64,000 nucleotides of DNA from Actinophytocola sp963826035 (GTDB lineage: Bacteria > Actinomycetota > Actinomycetes > Mycobacteriales > Pseudonocardiaceae): positions 496,001 to 560,000 of the forward strand of contig CAWGVZ010000004.1 of assembly GCA_963826035.1 (NCBI GenBank). The letters are read 5' to 3'. Position 1 is the first letter of the stretch; every line of letters begins with the position of its first letter. A model generated the notes under the pieces. It saw only the letters and a program-made list of their open reading frames with translations. It had not been told where the DNA came from and made no database searches. The translations under genes were made by a program, and so were the position numbers. Of the stretch, positions 16,713 through 26,025 are shown one piece after another.

Positions 16713-19025
16713 GTGGTCGACAGCGTGTCCTACCAGCGGAAGCGGATCCTCATCGACGGCGCCGAAGTGCTGCTGCTGTCCGGGGAGGTCCACTACTTCC
16801 GGCTGCGCCGCGACGAGTGGCAGGACCGGCTGGACAAGGCTCGGGCGGCCGGGCTGAACACGATCGCCACCTACATCCCGTGGCTGTGGCACGAACTGCC
16901 CGACGGGACGGTCGACGTCACCGGTGCGACCCGGCCGGAGCGCGATCTCGGGGCGTTCCTCGACCTGTGCCACGAGAACGGGTTCCACGTGATCGCCCGG
17001 CCCGGCCCGTTCGTGATGGCCGAGCTGAAGAACGAGGGCCTGCCGTACCGGGTCTACCGGGAGCATCCGGAGATCGTACCGTCCGGGTGGGACGGTGCGC
17101 CCGCTCCCACGAGGACGGTCGACTATTTGGCGCCGGCGTTCCTCGCGGAGGCCCGCGAGTGGTATCGGGCGGTCATCCCGGTGATCGCGGCGCGGCTGCG
17201 AGGCGCGGGTGGGCCGGTGATCGCCGTACAGTTGGACAACGAGGTGGGGATGCTGGCGTGGGTCACCAACTCACCCGACCTGACCGACCACCTGGTGGCG
17301 GACTTCGCGCGGTGGTCGTCTTCCCGCTACCCGTCGATCCGGTCTCCTGCCGATTCCGAGGCCGCCGTGTTGATGCGCGATCTCGGCACGTTCATGCGGG
17401 ACCGGTTCGCCCGCTACTTCCGGGCCTTGCGGGAGTACGCCTCGGAATTCGGCATCACCGGGGTGCCGTTCGTGGTGAACATCCACGGCACGGACGGCGG
17501 GACGGCCGAGATGTACCCCATCGGCATCAGCCAGCTGATGGACAGCTACTCCGGCGTGCCGGGGATGCTGTCCGGCTCGGACATCTACCTGGGCGAGCTG
17601 ACGTTCGCCAACGCGGCCGACCTGTACCTGGTGAACGCGTTCAGCGACGCGGTGCACGACGCGGACCAGCCACTGACGTCCATGGAGTTCGAGGGCGGCA
17701 CCGGTGACTACGGGTCCGACCTCTCGCGCCAGAACGGTCCGTCCGCTGTGGACCTGAAGACACGGATGTGTCTGGCGCAGGGCAACAAACTGCTGAACTA
17801 CTACCTGTTCGCCGGCGGGGTGAACCCGTTGTTGGAGGAGGCGGTCGGTGACGGCAACGACCGCATCGCGTTCACCGGTGAGCGGCATGGGTTCACCGCA
17901 CCCGTCGGGCCGGAGGGGCAGCTGAGTCCGGTGTACGAGCCGACGCGGCGGGTCCTGGCGGCCGCTCGTGCGGTGGCACCGGCGCTGGCGGGGATGCGGC
18001 CTTCGCATGATCCGGTGTCGCTGGGTTTCGTGCCGGACCACTACCTGACGGAGTACCGGTATCCGGGGAGCGCGTCGGTGCAGGCGGTGCTGGACGACGT
18101 GGTCGGCACGCGGGGTGCCGGGCCGCGCGGCATCCTGGCGCGGGCCATGCTGCTGGGCGGGTACCGGTTCGACGCGGTGGCCCTACGTGGCGGTCCGATC
18201 TCCGTGGGCGTGCTGGCGTTGGCCGGGACCACACATCTGCCGGCTGTGGTTCAGCGGTCCATTGTGGATTACCTGCTTGCCGGCGGCCGGCTGCTGCTGG
18301 CTGGTCGGGTGCCGTCCCGCGACATGGACGGTTCGCCGTGCACCGTGCTGCGGGACGCGCTGGGGCTCACTCCACTCGGGACGGTCTCGGGGTCGGGGTC
18401 GTTCTTTCCGTCGATCACGGCGCACGGTTGGGCGGCGCCGCGGCCGGAGACCAGGACGTCGTTCGCCGAGCTGTACTCGCCGGTCGGTGACGTGATCCTG
18501 CGGGAGTTGTCGACGGGTCACGGCTGCGGTTTCGACATTCCGGTGGGCGCGGGCCGGGCGGTGGTGCTGGCGACAGACTACGAGTGCGACCTGGGCTTGT
18601 GGCGAGCGGCGGTGGGCGTTTCGCCGGGTTTGGCGCACACGGCGGCCGTCCCCGGGATCGTCCTGCTGACCTCGGTGGCCGACGACGGCGGCCGGCTGTT
18701 GCACGCGCTGAACCTCTCGGGCTACGACCAGGAGCTGACGATCACCGAGCACGAGCGGGCGCTGCTGGGCGGTGTTCCGCTGCGACTGCCGGGCCGGCGG
18801 GCGCTGATGCTGCCGCTGGACCTGCGGCTCGGCGGCCTGCGGATCGCGTACGCGACGGCGGAGGCCATCTCGGTGACGGCCTCCGCGGTGACGTTCCGCG
18901 CCCCGGCGGGCGAGGCGGTGGTGGCGGTCGCGGGCCCGGCCACCTGTGCGGAGGCGGACGTCTCCCAGCGCGATGGCCTGACGGTGCTGCGGGTCCGAGC
19001 CGAGGAGTTCACCGTCCACGCCTGA
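16713..19025 (+). CDS. GH35 beta-galactosidase
   Basis: 770 aa from GTG 16713. The TIM barrel opens with ILIDGAEVLLLSGEVHYFRL and LNTIATYIPWLWHE, diagnostic of GH35 (compare the SGxxHYxR and TYxxWxxHE motifs). IAVQLDNEVGM holds the acid/base Glu, and SMEFEGGTGDYG may hold the nucleophile. Beta-rich C-terminal domains follow. No signal peptide is seen. It is longer than minimal GH35 enzymes and typical of multi-domain bacterial ones. LacI control is predicted from the shared operators, so galactose-containing side chains are probably part of the imported glycan. Confidence 0.88.
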   Translation: MVDSVSYQRKRILIDGAEVLLLSGEVHYFRLRRDEWQDRLDKARAAGLNTIATYIPWLWHELPDGTVDVTGATRPERDLGAFLDLCHENGFHVIARPGPFVMAELKNEGLPYRVYREHPEIVPSGWDGAPAPTRTVDYLAPAFLAEAREWYRAVIPVIAARLRGAGGPVIAVQLDNEVGMLAWVTNSPDLTDHLVADFARWSSSRYPSIRSPADSEAAVLMRDLGTFMRDRFARYFRALREYASEFGITGVPFVVNIHGTDGGTAEMYPIGISQLMDSYSGVPGMLSGSDIYLGELTFANAADLYLVNAFSDAVHDADQPLTSMEFEGGTGDYGSDLSRQNGPSAVDLKTRMCLAQGNKLLNYYLFAGGVNPLLEEAVGDGNDRIAFTGERHGFTAPVGPEGQLSPVYEPTRRVLAAARAVAPALAGMRPSHDPVSLGFVPDHYLTEYRYPGSASVQAVLDDVVGTRGAGPRGILARAMLLGGYRFDAVALRGGPISVGVLALAGTTHLPAVVQRSIVDYLLAGGRLLLAGRVPSRDMDGSPCTVLRDALGLTPLGTVSGSGSFFPSITAHGWAAPRPETRTSFAELYSPVGDVILRELSTGHGCGFDIPVGAGRAVVLATDYECDLGLWRAAVGVSPGLAHTAAVPGIVLLTSVADDGGRLLHALNLSGYDQELTITEHERALLGGVPLRLPGRRALMLPLDLRLGGLRIAYATAEAISVTASAVTFRAPAGEAVVAVAGPATCAEADVSQRDGLTVLRVRAEEFTVHA

Positions 19026-19048
19026 ACCGCGACCCACCTGCGGTCCTC

Positions 19049-19070
19049 TTGTCCACAGGCAAGATCCACA
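19049..19070. repeat. DnaA-box-like extragenic repeat, copy 1
   Basis: A 22-nt sequence beginning TTGTCCACA and ending GATCCACA occurs identically here and at 62714-62735. Both copies are downstream of gene ends. TTGTCCACA equals the high-GC actinobacterial DnaA box, but a role in replication is not implied by a single pair. Confidence 0.5.
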
Positions 19071-19081
19071 TCGGCGGAAAC

Positions 19082-19167
19082 TGTCGGTGCTCACCTCTAC
19101 GATTAATGCCAGGGGTCCCCCGACGCTAATTGTCGGTGCAGTCCGCTACCTTGCCAGCGGGTCCCTG
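19082..19167 (+). repeat. paired TGTCGGTGC element, copy 1
   Basis: TGTCGGTGC at 19082 and again at 19131, 49 nt apart. Between them is CCAGGGGTCCCC; after the second comes CGCTACCTTGCCAGCGGG and TCCCTG. The same order and the same 49-nt spacing recur at 23310-23395. Confidence 0.8.
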
Positions 19168-19205
19168 CCCGAGGCGCTCAGGTGCTCAGGTCGGGCCTGC
19201 GCCGC

Positions 19206-19234
19206 TTGACACGGAACGGCATTCCACGAAGCAT
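19206..19234 (+). promoter_or_regulatory. promoter with IclR-type operator (site 1)
   Basis: TTGACA (19206-19211) and AAGCAT (19229-19234) are separated by 17 bp. The spacer contains CGGAACGGCATTCCA (19212-19226), a member of the TGRAACG-NN-RTTYCA family seen at six starts in this island. Binding there would block RNA polymerase. Confidence 0.55.
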
Positions 19235-19240
19235 CTGGGC

Positions 19241-20593
19241 ATGCATCGGACGTGGCGGCCGCCCTCCTTTGCCGGTCGGGCAGGGGTTTCCTGGCGGAAC
19301 ATCACCCCACCGCTGGAGATTCTCGCCCGAAACTGGGGGGCCGCCGACCGGGACACGGCCACCGAGGTCGAGCTGAACCTCCTCGCCACGGCGCTCGCGA
19401 TCATCCCCGAGGGCGGCGGCCCTACCCGGTACCTCGTCAGCGCCGATCTCGGGTGGTGGCGCAACGCGGCGGACGAGGCCGCCGTGCGCGGGCGCGTCCT
19501 CGCCGAGCTGGAGTGCGCCGAGGAGGACCTGCTCATCCACCTCGTGCACACCCACTCGGGGCCCACCCTCTCCACCGCCTGTCCCGACCTGCCCGGCGGC
19601 GACCTGGTGGCGCCCTACCTCGAGCGGCTGGCCGGGTTGATCGTCGACGCCTGCCGGCAGGCCGTGCGCGAGTCGACCGAGGTCACCGCCACCTTCGGCA
19701 CCGGGCGGTGCGGGGTGGCCGTGCACCGGGACCTCGCCGTCGGCGGGCGTGAGGTGGTCGCGTTCGACCCCGACACGCCCGCCGACGACACGCTGCTCGT
19801 CGGGCGGTTCGCGGACACCGGCGGCCGCGCGCTGGCCACTCTCGTCAACTACGCCTGCCACCCCACCGCCCGCGGCTGGCGGCCGCCCGTGCTCTCGTCC
19901 GACTGGGTCGGCACGGCGAGCCAGATCGTCCGGCACCACACGGGCGCCGACTGCCTGGTCCTCCAGGGCGCGTCCGGCGAACTCAGCCCCCGCGAGCAGT
20001 ACGGCGACCGGTTCCTGGCCGCGCGGGTCGGCGAGTCCGTCGGCCACGCGGCCATCTCCACCATCGCGTCGATGCCGTCGCCGGGGTCCGACCTCGCGCT
20101 GACCGACGTGGTCGACTCCGGCGCCACGCTCGGCCTGTGGCGGACCGTGCGGGCGACACCGTCGACCCGGCTGGAAACCCACCTCCTGCGGGTCGACCTG
20201 CCCGCGCGACCCGCGCCGACCGAGGCCGAACTGCGGGACCGGTTCGCCGGACTCGCGCCGGACGCCGCGCGGGAGCGGATGCGCCGGGCGCTGGCGTTGC
20301 GCGACGGCTACGTCGACCACGAGACCGCGCGGCACCCGGTGTGGGTCTGGCGGCTCGGCGACGCGGTGATCGTCGCGCAGCCCGGCGAGGCGTACTCGTG
20401 GTTGCAGACCGAGCTGCGGCGGCGGCACCCGGAGCTGGCGGTGTTCGTGCTCAACTGCACGAACGGCCCCGGATTCGTTTACCTGCCACCGAAAGAGGTG
20501 TACGCGCGCGAGGTCTACCAGGTCTGGCAGACCGAGGTGCTGCCCGGCGGCCTGGAGCTGTTGGTGGAAGCGATCGACGGAGTGCTCACATGA
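19241..20593 (+). CDS. neutral/alkaline ceramidase-fold hydrolase
   Basis: 450 aa from ATG 19241. An upstream in-frame start at 19130 would run through the repeat and promoter. The N-terminal ceramidase domain motifs are present: HLVHTHSGPT and NYACHPT supply the zinc histidines. The usual C-terminal Ig-like domain and a signal peptide are absent, so this is a cytosolic, minimal member. Such proteins occur in sugar-catabolism loci and probably hydrolyse an amide or ester other than ceramide. It is coupled (ATGA) to the following SDR. N-deacylation of a sugar acid is an inference. Confidence 0.7.
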   Translation: MHRTWRPPSFAGRAGVSWRNITPPLEILARNWGAADRDTATEVELNLLATALAIIPEGGGPTRYLVSADLGWWRNAADEAAVRGRVLAELECAEEDLLIHLVHTHSGPTLSTACPDLPGGDLVAPYLERLAGLIVDACRQAVRESTEVTATFGTGRCGVAVHRDLAVGGREVVAFDPDTPADDTLLVGRFADTGGRALATLVNYACHPTARGWRPPVLSSDWVGTASQIVRHHTGADCLVLQGASGELSPREQYGDRFLAARVGESVGHAAISTIASMPSPGSDLALTDVVDSGATLGLWRTVRATPSTRLETHLLRVDLPARPAPTEAELRDRFAGLAPDAARERMRRALALRDGYVDHETARHPVWVWRLGDAVIVAQPGEAYSWLQTELRRRHPELAVFVLNCTNGPGFVYLPPKEVYAREVYQVWQTEVLPGGLELLVEAIDGVLT

Positions 20594-21288
20594 CGGCGTT
20601 GATCAGCGGCGGACTCGGCGACATCGGCGCGGCCATCGCCGTCCACTTGGTACGGTCCGGTGTGGACGTCGCAATCGCAGACCTGGCAACGGATCCCGGC
20701 GACCTCCCAGCCGGAGCCAGTTACCACCGGGTGGATGTCACGGACGCGGACGCCATCGAACACTGGCTCGACCAGGTGGGCCCGCCGACCGTCGTGGTGC
20801 CGGCCGCCGCGACCGTGACCACCGGGCCGCTCGACCCGGCGGCGTGGCGCCGGGAGTTGGACGTCGACCTCACCGGCCCGTACCTGTTGGCCACCGCCGC
20901 CACGCGCCGGATGATCGCGGCGGGCACGCGGGGCAGCGTGGTGTTCATCGGGTCGTGGGCCGCGCACCGGCCGCATCCAGCCATCGCCGGGTACAGCGTG
21001 GCGAAGGCCGGACTGCGGATGCTGTGCCAGTGCCTGGCGCTGGACCTGGCGCCGCACGGCATCCGGGTGAACGAGGTGGCCCCCGGCTACGTCGACGCCG
21101 GCCTGAGCAAGCAACTCTTCGACGCCGACCCACCCCGGCGGGAGGCCGCCCTGGCCCAGGTACCGCTGGGCACCCTGGCAACGGCGGACGACGTGGCCGC
21201 ACTGGTGACGTTCCTCGCCGGCCCGACGGCCCTCCACATCACGGGCACCACCCTCGCAGCCGACGGCGGCCTGTCTCTCCTTACCTGA
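20590..21288 (+). CDS. short-chain dehydrogenase/reductase
   Basis: 232 aa, overlapping the upstream gene by ATGA. Rossmann start ALISGGLGDIGAAIAVHL; DVTDAD cofactor loop; catalytic Ser in VVFIGSWAAHRPHP; YSVAK carries Tyr and Lys; the C-terminal ITGTTLAADGGLSLL is typical of classical SDRs. In this island it is a candidate for oxidising a 2-keto-3-deoxy or hydroxy sugar acid, as in non-phosphorylative L-fucose/L-rhamnose routes (inference). Confidence 0.88.
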   Translation: MTALISGGLGDIGAAIAVHLVRSGVDVAIADLATDPGDLPAGASYHRVDVTDADAIEHWLDQVGPPTVVVPAAATVTTGPLDPAAWRRELDVDLTGPYLLATAATRRMIAAGTRGSVVFIGSWAAHRPHPAIAGYSVAKAGLRMLCQCLALDLAPHGIRVNEVAPGYVDAGLSKQLFDADPPRREAALAQVPLGTLATADDVAALVTFLAGPTALHITGTTLAADGGLSLLT

Positions 21289-21380
21289 AACCGACCTCGG
21301 GTGCGACCGGTGGCCGCCCGCTGTGGATACCCGCGTCCGCTGTGGACAACTCCCCTGTAGTGGATCTTCACGCCGAACCC

Positions 21381-21423
21381 TGTCGGTGCTGTTGGATACG
21401 ATGGTCCTGAGGGGTGCCCCCGG
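21381..21423 (+). repeat. TGTCGGTGC element (single)
   Basis: TGTCGGTGC (21381-21389), then GGATACGATGG and GAGGGGTGCCCCC. It is a diverged single version of the paired element. DnaA-box-like TGTGGACAA lies 32 nt upstream (21341-21349). Confidence 0.45.
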
Positions 21424-21473
21424 AGAGGGCGGGGGTGTACCACTGGTAGGGGGAGTTGATCTTGGCGCCGGGG

Positions 21474-21797
21474 TCAGTCGGCGAACCAGAACGAGTACAG
21501 GTCACCGCCCGCCAGGTGGAGCCCCAGCTTGATCTGCTGACCCGCCAAGGCATCCAGCGACTTGCCCGCCAACGCACCTGTCCCCAGCACGGACGCCGCC
21601 GGCTCCAACGGCTTCGTGGTGATCGTGCCCGGGTCGCCGAGGCCGGGGAGCGCGCCGTTCGTCAGTGACACGAAGCCGTCGCGCCGCCAGACCGCACGCC
21701 CGATCGACGCGTTCTGCACCTCACGACCGCCCGGCGCCGTCTGCACGGCCAGCCCCAGCACCACGGTCAGCAGGGCTGCGCCGGTTGGACGAGTCAC
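21474..21797 (-). pseudogene. remnant of a secreted glycosidase-like protein (C-terminal beta domain)
   Basis: 107 aa open frame with a signal-like start (MTRPTGAALLTVVLGLAVQT). It continues directly into WRRDGFVSLTNG, GTITTKPL and GLHLAGGDLYSFWF, a pattern I associate with the extreme C-terminus of large GH32/GH43-like proteins (RDGFVSL, TTKPL, LRFHLRDAxLYSF). The catalytic domain is missing, so this looks like an internal deletion that kept both ends. It could still be expressed as a tiny secreted protein. Confidence in the family is moderate. Confidence 0.45.
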
Positions 21798-21872
21798 TCA
21801 TGGCGACGTCCTTGGGGAACCGATGAGCCCTGAGTACTTAGAACCTCATTTCATGTCAATAGTGTGACGCAC

Positions 21873-21899
21873 TCAAGTACTACTTGAAACGTGATTCCA
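21873..21899 (+). promoter_or_regulatory. palindrome and IclR-type operator (site 2)
   Basis: TCAAGTACTACTTGA (21873-21887) is a perfect palindrome. It overlaps TGAAACGTGATTCCA (21885-21899), a member of the island-wide operator family. Both precede the aminotransferase gene. Confidence 0.55.
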
Positions 21900-21950
21900 C
21901 ATGTAGCACCATCCAACCGAGTCCCCGATACAACAGGAGTGATGCCGTCC

Positions 21951-23249
<1,299 letters not shown>

Positions 23250-23309
23250 GAGAACGGCGCCTTCCCACGGGAGGGCGCCGTTTCCAGCCGACCCGCACAG
23301 CGCCGAAAT

Positions 23310-23395
23310 TGTCGGTGCCACCGACTAGAATTGATTCCAGGGGTCCCCGGACCGTTTTTGTCGGTGCCTTCCGCTACCTTGCCAGCGGGTCCCTG
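23310..23395 (+). repeat. paired TGTCGGTGC element, copy 2
   Basis: TGTCGGTGC at 23310 and 23359 (49 nt apart), with CCAGGGGTCCCC between and CCGCTACCTTGCCAGCGGG then TCCCTG after the second. It is closely similar to 19082-19167 and lies in the gap between convergent genes. Confidence 0.8.
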
Positions 23396-23407
23396 TTCTC
23401 GCGTGCG

Positions 23408-23941
23408 TCAGACGGCCCAGGCACCGAGCCGGTAGGACTCCGGCGCGGCGTGGTAGGCGGCGAGGTGCAATAAGGCGCTGACCGCGACCGCGTTGCAACC
23501 GGGCCAGTTCAGCGTCGAGAGCGGTGTCCCGAACCGGGTGTCGAGACCCCAGGTGGACAGGGCACCCAGCTCGTGCTGGCCGGCGACGATCGCATTGCCC
23601 GCCGCGACCGCCTTGTCCAGATAGTGCGCCGCGCCGGTCGCCCGGTGCAGCTCGATGAGCGATACCAGCCAGTTGCCCGTGTGCACCTCCATCGGGTGAT
23701 AGCACCGGTACTGCTCGAGCACGGCCGGCGTCGGACAGCGCACGGCCACCGGCGACTGCTCCGGGCCCCACACCACGAACCACGCCCGCCACACCACGCG
23801 GTCGGGGTCGGCGACCGCCACCTCGAACCGGGTGGCCACGGCCACCGGGGCCCACCGCAGCACCGGCGCGTGCACGAACCGCGGTGATGCGGCCGTCGGT
23901 CCGACGAACGTGATCACCCGTGTCTGGTCAAGATGGCTCAC
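23408..23941 (-). CDS. short (alpha/alpha)-barrel-like protein, probably truncated glycosidase
   Basis: 177 aa from GTG 23941, overlapping the oxidoreductase stop (GTGA). The first 80 residues resemble the beta-rich N-terminal domain of polysaccharide-active proteins (ATRFEVAVADPDRVVWRAWF). The rest resembles the last helices of an alpha/alpha barrel (GNWLVSLIELHRATGAAHYLDKAVAAGN and GLDTRFGTPLSTLNWPGCNA). The middle of such a protein, including any active site, is absent. I read it as an internally deleted relative still coupled to the operon. Function unknown. Confidence 0.5.
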   Translation of the reverse strand: MSHLDQTRVITFVGPTAASPRFVHAPVLRWAPVAVATRFEVAVADPDRVVWRAWFVVWGPEQSPVAVRCPTPAVLEQYRCYHPMEVHTGNWLVSLIELHRATGAAHYLDKAVAAGNAIVAGQHELGALSTWGLDTRFGTPLSTLNWPGCNAVAVSALLHLAAYHAAPESYRLGAWAV

Positions 23942-25086
23942 TGTCCACTCCGGACACTCACTGGGACGGGGTCGACAGAGCGCGGGTCGGGCGAGAAGTG
24001 GTCGTCCGCGAGCGTGGCACGGACCGCCGGGTCGCGCAGGTTCGGGATGGCGAACGGAGCTCCGTCGGCCAGGCAGGACCGCCAGGCCTGGATCCCGACC
24101 GCGGACATGGCGACTCCCCGGTACACGTCGAAGAACGGCGCCTCGCCCGAGGCCACCGCCTCGGCGAACTCCAGCAGCACGAAGTAGTCGGAGCCGCCGT
24201 GCCCGGTGGCCGTGGCGGCGGTGTGGTGGCGCGGGAAGTCCGGCAGGTAGGACAGTTCCGCCGGCACGTCGGGCGCCTTGTCGAACCGTTCCCGCCGCAC
24301 GCGCACCACCTCGCGCCGGCCGGCGCGCGCGTTCTCCATGAGCCCGGCCGTGCCGTGCACGCGGGACCACACGCTCTCACCGCGCAGGTCGTACTGGAGG
24401 AGCTTGGCGACCGCGCCGTCGGCCATGGTGACCATGATCGCGCCGGCCAGGTCCATCCGGCGCGCGGTCGCCGCCCGGTTGGGGTCGTTGCCGTCGTCGG
24501 TGATGGCGATGCCGTTGACCCGCACGGGTTCACAGCCGGTGATGTACATGAGCGGGGCGAGCGAGTGGGTGCAGTAGTAGGTGACCGGCAGCCAGTTGCG
24601 CCAGTGATCGGCTCCCGGGGAGATCCGGTTCAGCATCTCGGCGCTCATCGGGTGCACGTACTCGCCCTCGCCGTAGCGGAACGTGCCGATCGCACCGGTC
24701 CGGTACAGCCGCCGCATTTCCTGGTTGTGCGCCAGGTACGGGTAGTTCTCGGCGAGCATGTAGGTACACCCGCTGCGCTCGACCGCCTCGATCAGCGCGA
24801 CACCCTCGGCGAGCGTGAGGCACGCGGTGGTCTCGCTGAGCACGTGCTTGCCGGCCTCGAGGCACTGGATGGCCATCGGCGCGTGCTCGTGGAAGTGGTT
24901 GGCCAGCAACACGGCGTCCAGGTCGTGGTCCAGCAGGCTCGCCAGGTCCGGGTAGACCGGCAGCTCCGGATGCGTCGCGTCCGGCGCGTTGTCGCACAAC
25001 GCCACCACCCGCGCGCCGGTGGTCTCCGCGCAGCTGGCGGCGAGGCTCGCACCCCGTCGCCAACCGACAACACCCAACCGCACCAT
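23938..25086 (-). CDS. Gfo/Idh/MocA-family oxidoreductase
   Basis: 382 aa. The N-terminal Rossmann fold (VRLGVVGWRRGASLAASCA) and DAVLLANHFHEHAPMAIQCLEAGKHVLSETT, which is the family's EKP-like motif read as SET, are followed by an alpha/beta substrate domain. The family oxidises or reduces sugar and cyclitol hydroxyls with NAD(P). Replacing the catalytic Lys of EKP by Thr/Ala is notable and may mean altered chemistry. It is divergent from the PIG-L gene, with operator site 3 upstream of its GGGAGG ribosome site. Confidence 0.85.
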   Translation of the reverse strand: MVRLGVVGWRRGASLAASCAETTGARVVALCDNAPDATHPELPVYPDLASLLDHDLDAVLLANHFHEHAPMAIQCLEAGKHVLSETTACLTLAEGVALIEAVERSGCTYMLAENYPYLAHNQEMRRLYRTGAIGTFRYGEGEYVHPMSAEMLNRISPGADHWRNWLPVTYYCTHSLAPLMYITGCEPVRVNGIAITDDGNDPNRAATARRMDLAGAIMVTMADGAVAKLLQYDLRGESVWSRVHGTAGLMENARAGRREVVRVRRERFDKAPDVPAELSYLPDFPRHHTAATATGHGGSDYFVLLEFAEAVASGEAPFFDVYRGVAMSAVGIQAWRSCLADGAPFAIPNLRDPAVRATLADDHFSPDPRSVDPVPVSVRSGQ

Positions 25087-25099
25087 GCGTCACACCTCC

Positions 25100-25114
25100 C
25101 GGAACGGCATTTCG
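25100..25114. promoter_or_regulatory. IclR-type operator (site 3)
   Basis: CGGAACGGCATTTCG, 14 bp upstream of the leftward oxidoreductase start and adjoining its Shine-Dalgarno sequence. Confidence 0.5.
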
Positions 25115-25146
25115 TGCCGTACCGTTGTCTCGTCGCGCTATGCTCA

Positions 25147-25161
25147 TGGAACGTTATTTCA
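25147..25161. promoter_or_regulatory. IclR-type operator (site 4)
   Basis: TGGAACGTTATTTCA, the best symmetrical match to TGRAACG-NN-RTTYCA, 24 bp upstream of the PIG-L-like gene. Confidence 0.6.
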
Positions 25162-25185
25162 TATCTACGGCGAGAGTGAAACCCC

Positions 25186-26025
25186 GTGAAAATCATGACG
25201 ATCTTCGCCCATCCGGCGGACACGATCACCAACTGCGGCGGCACGCTGGCCAGGCACGCCGACCGCGGCGACGAGATCGTCGCGCTGATCCTCACCCACG
25301 GTGGGCGGATCCACGCGAACAAGTACGCCGAGGAGTGGCGAAAGGACAGTCCGGACGCCGCGATCACCTCGGCCGGGCTCGACGAGGTCATCGCCAACAA
25401 GAAGGCGGAGCTGGCCAGGGCCGCCGAGATCATCGGCATCAAGGACGTCATCACCCTCGACTTCGACGACGCCACCTGCACGGTCGACGAGGACCTGGTC
25501 GACCAGATCGCGGTCCAGGTGGCGAACTTCGCCCCGGACATGGTGATCTGCGACTACCCGAAGAACCCGGTGGTACCCGACCCGCACACGACGGCCAGCG
25601 TGATGGCGCTGAACGGGATCAACCGGGCCGCCACGTTCCTGCGCAACCTCGACGGCCGCGAGGAGTTCTGGGTGAAGCAGATCTTCTTCGCCGGGCTCCC
25701 GGTCACCGTGCCCGAGCTGCTGAGCCTCCAGGGCATCCGCAACGACACCTATGTGGATATCACGCCGGTGGTCGGGCGCAAGGTCAAGGCCATGGACGAG
25801 TTCGTCAGCCAGGCCTACCATGGCCTGTTCGCGCGCAAGCTGATCGAGTCGTGGAACGGCGAGTGCGGGCGGGCCGCCGGTGTGAACTACGCCGAGGCGT
25901 TCTGCCGGTACTACAACGAGACGCACTCGCATTTGCCGCTCACCGACTTCGCGCTGAACGTCGACCCGGTGACCAAGCACGTGGACTACTCGCGGATGAA
26001 TCTGCGGGAGGAGTACCCGATCTGA
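25186..26025 (+). CDS. PIG-L-family (LmbE-like) protein with altered metal motif
   Basis: 279 aa. The fold is that of GlcNAc-type zinc deacetylases (MshB, LmbE): MTIFAHPADTITNCGGTLARHADRG, then CDYPKNPVVPDPHTTASVMA. The standard AHPDDE reads AHPADT. The His and the second Asp that bind zinc remain, but the first Asp, the general base in MshB, is Ala. The protein may be a weak or differently acting hydrolase. Start GTG 25186 or ATG 25195. It overlaps the dehydrogenase by TGATG. Context suggests action on an N-acyl amino sugar. Confidence 0.8.
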   Translation: MKIMTIFAHPADTITNCGGTLARHADRGDEIVALILTHGGRIHANKYAEEWRKDSPDAAITSAGLDEVIANKKAELARAAEIIGIKDVITLDFDDATCTVDEDLVDQIAVQVANFAPDMVICDYPKNPVVPDPHTTASVMALNGINRAATFLRNLDGREEFWVKQIFFAGLPVTVPELLSLQGIRNDTYVDITPVVGRKVKAMDEFVSQAYHGLFARKLIESWNGECGRAAGVNYAEAFCRYYNETHSHLPLTDFALNVDPVTKHVDYSRMNLREEYPI

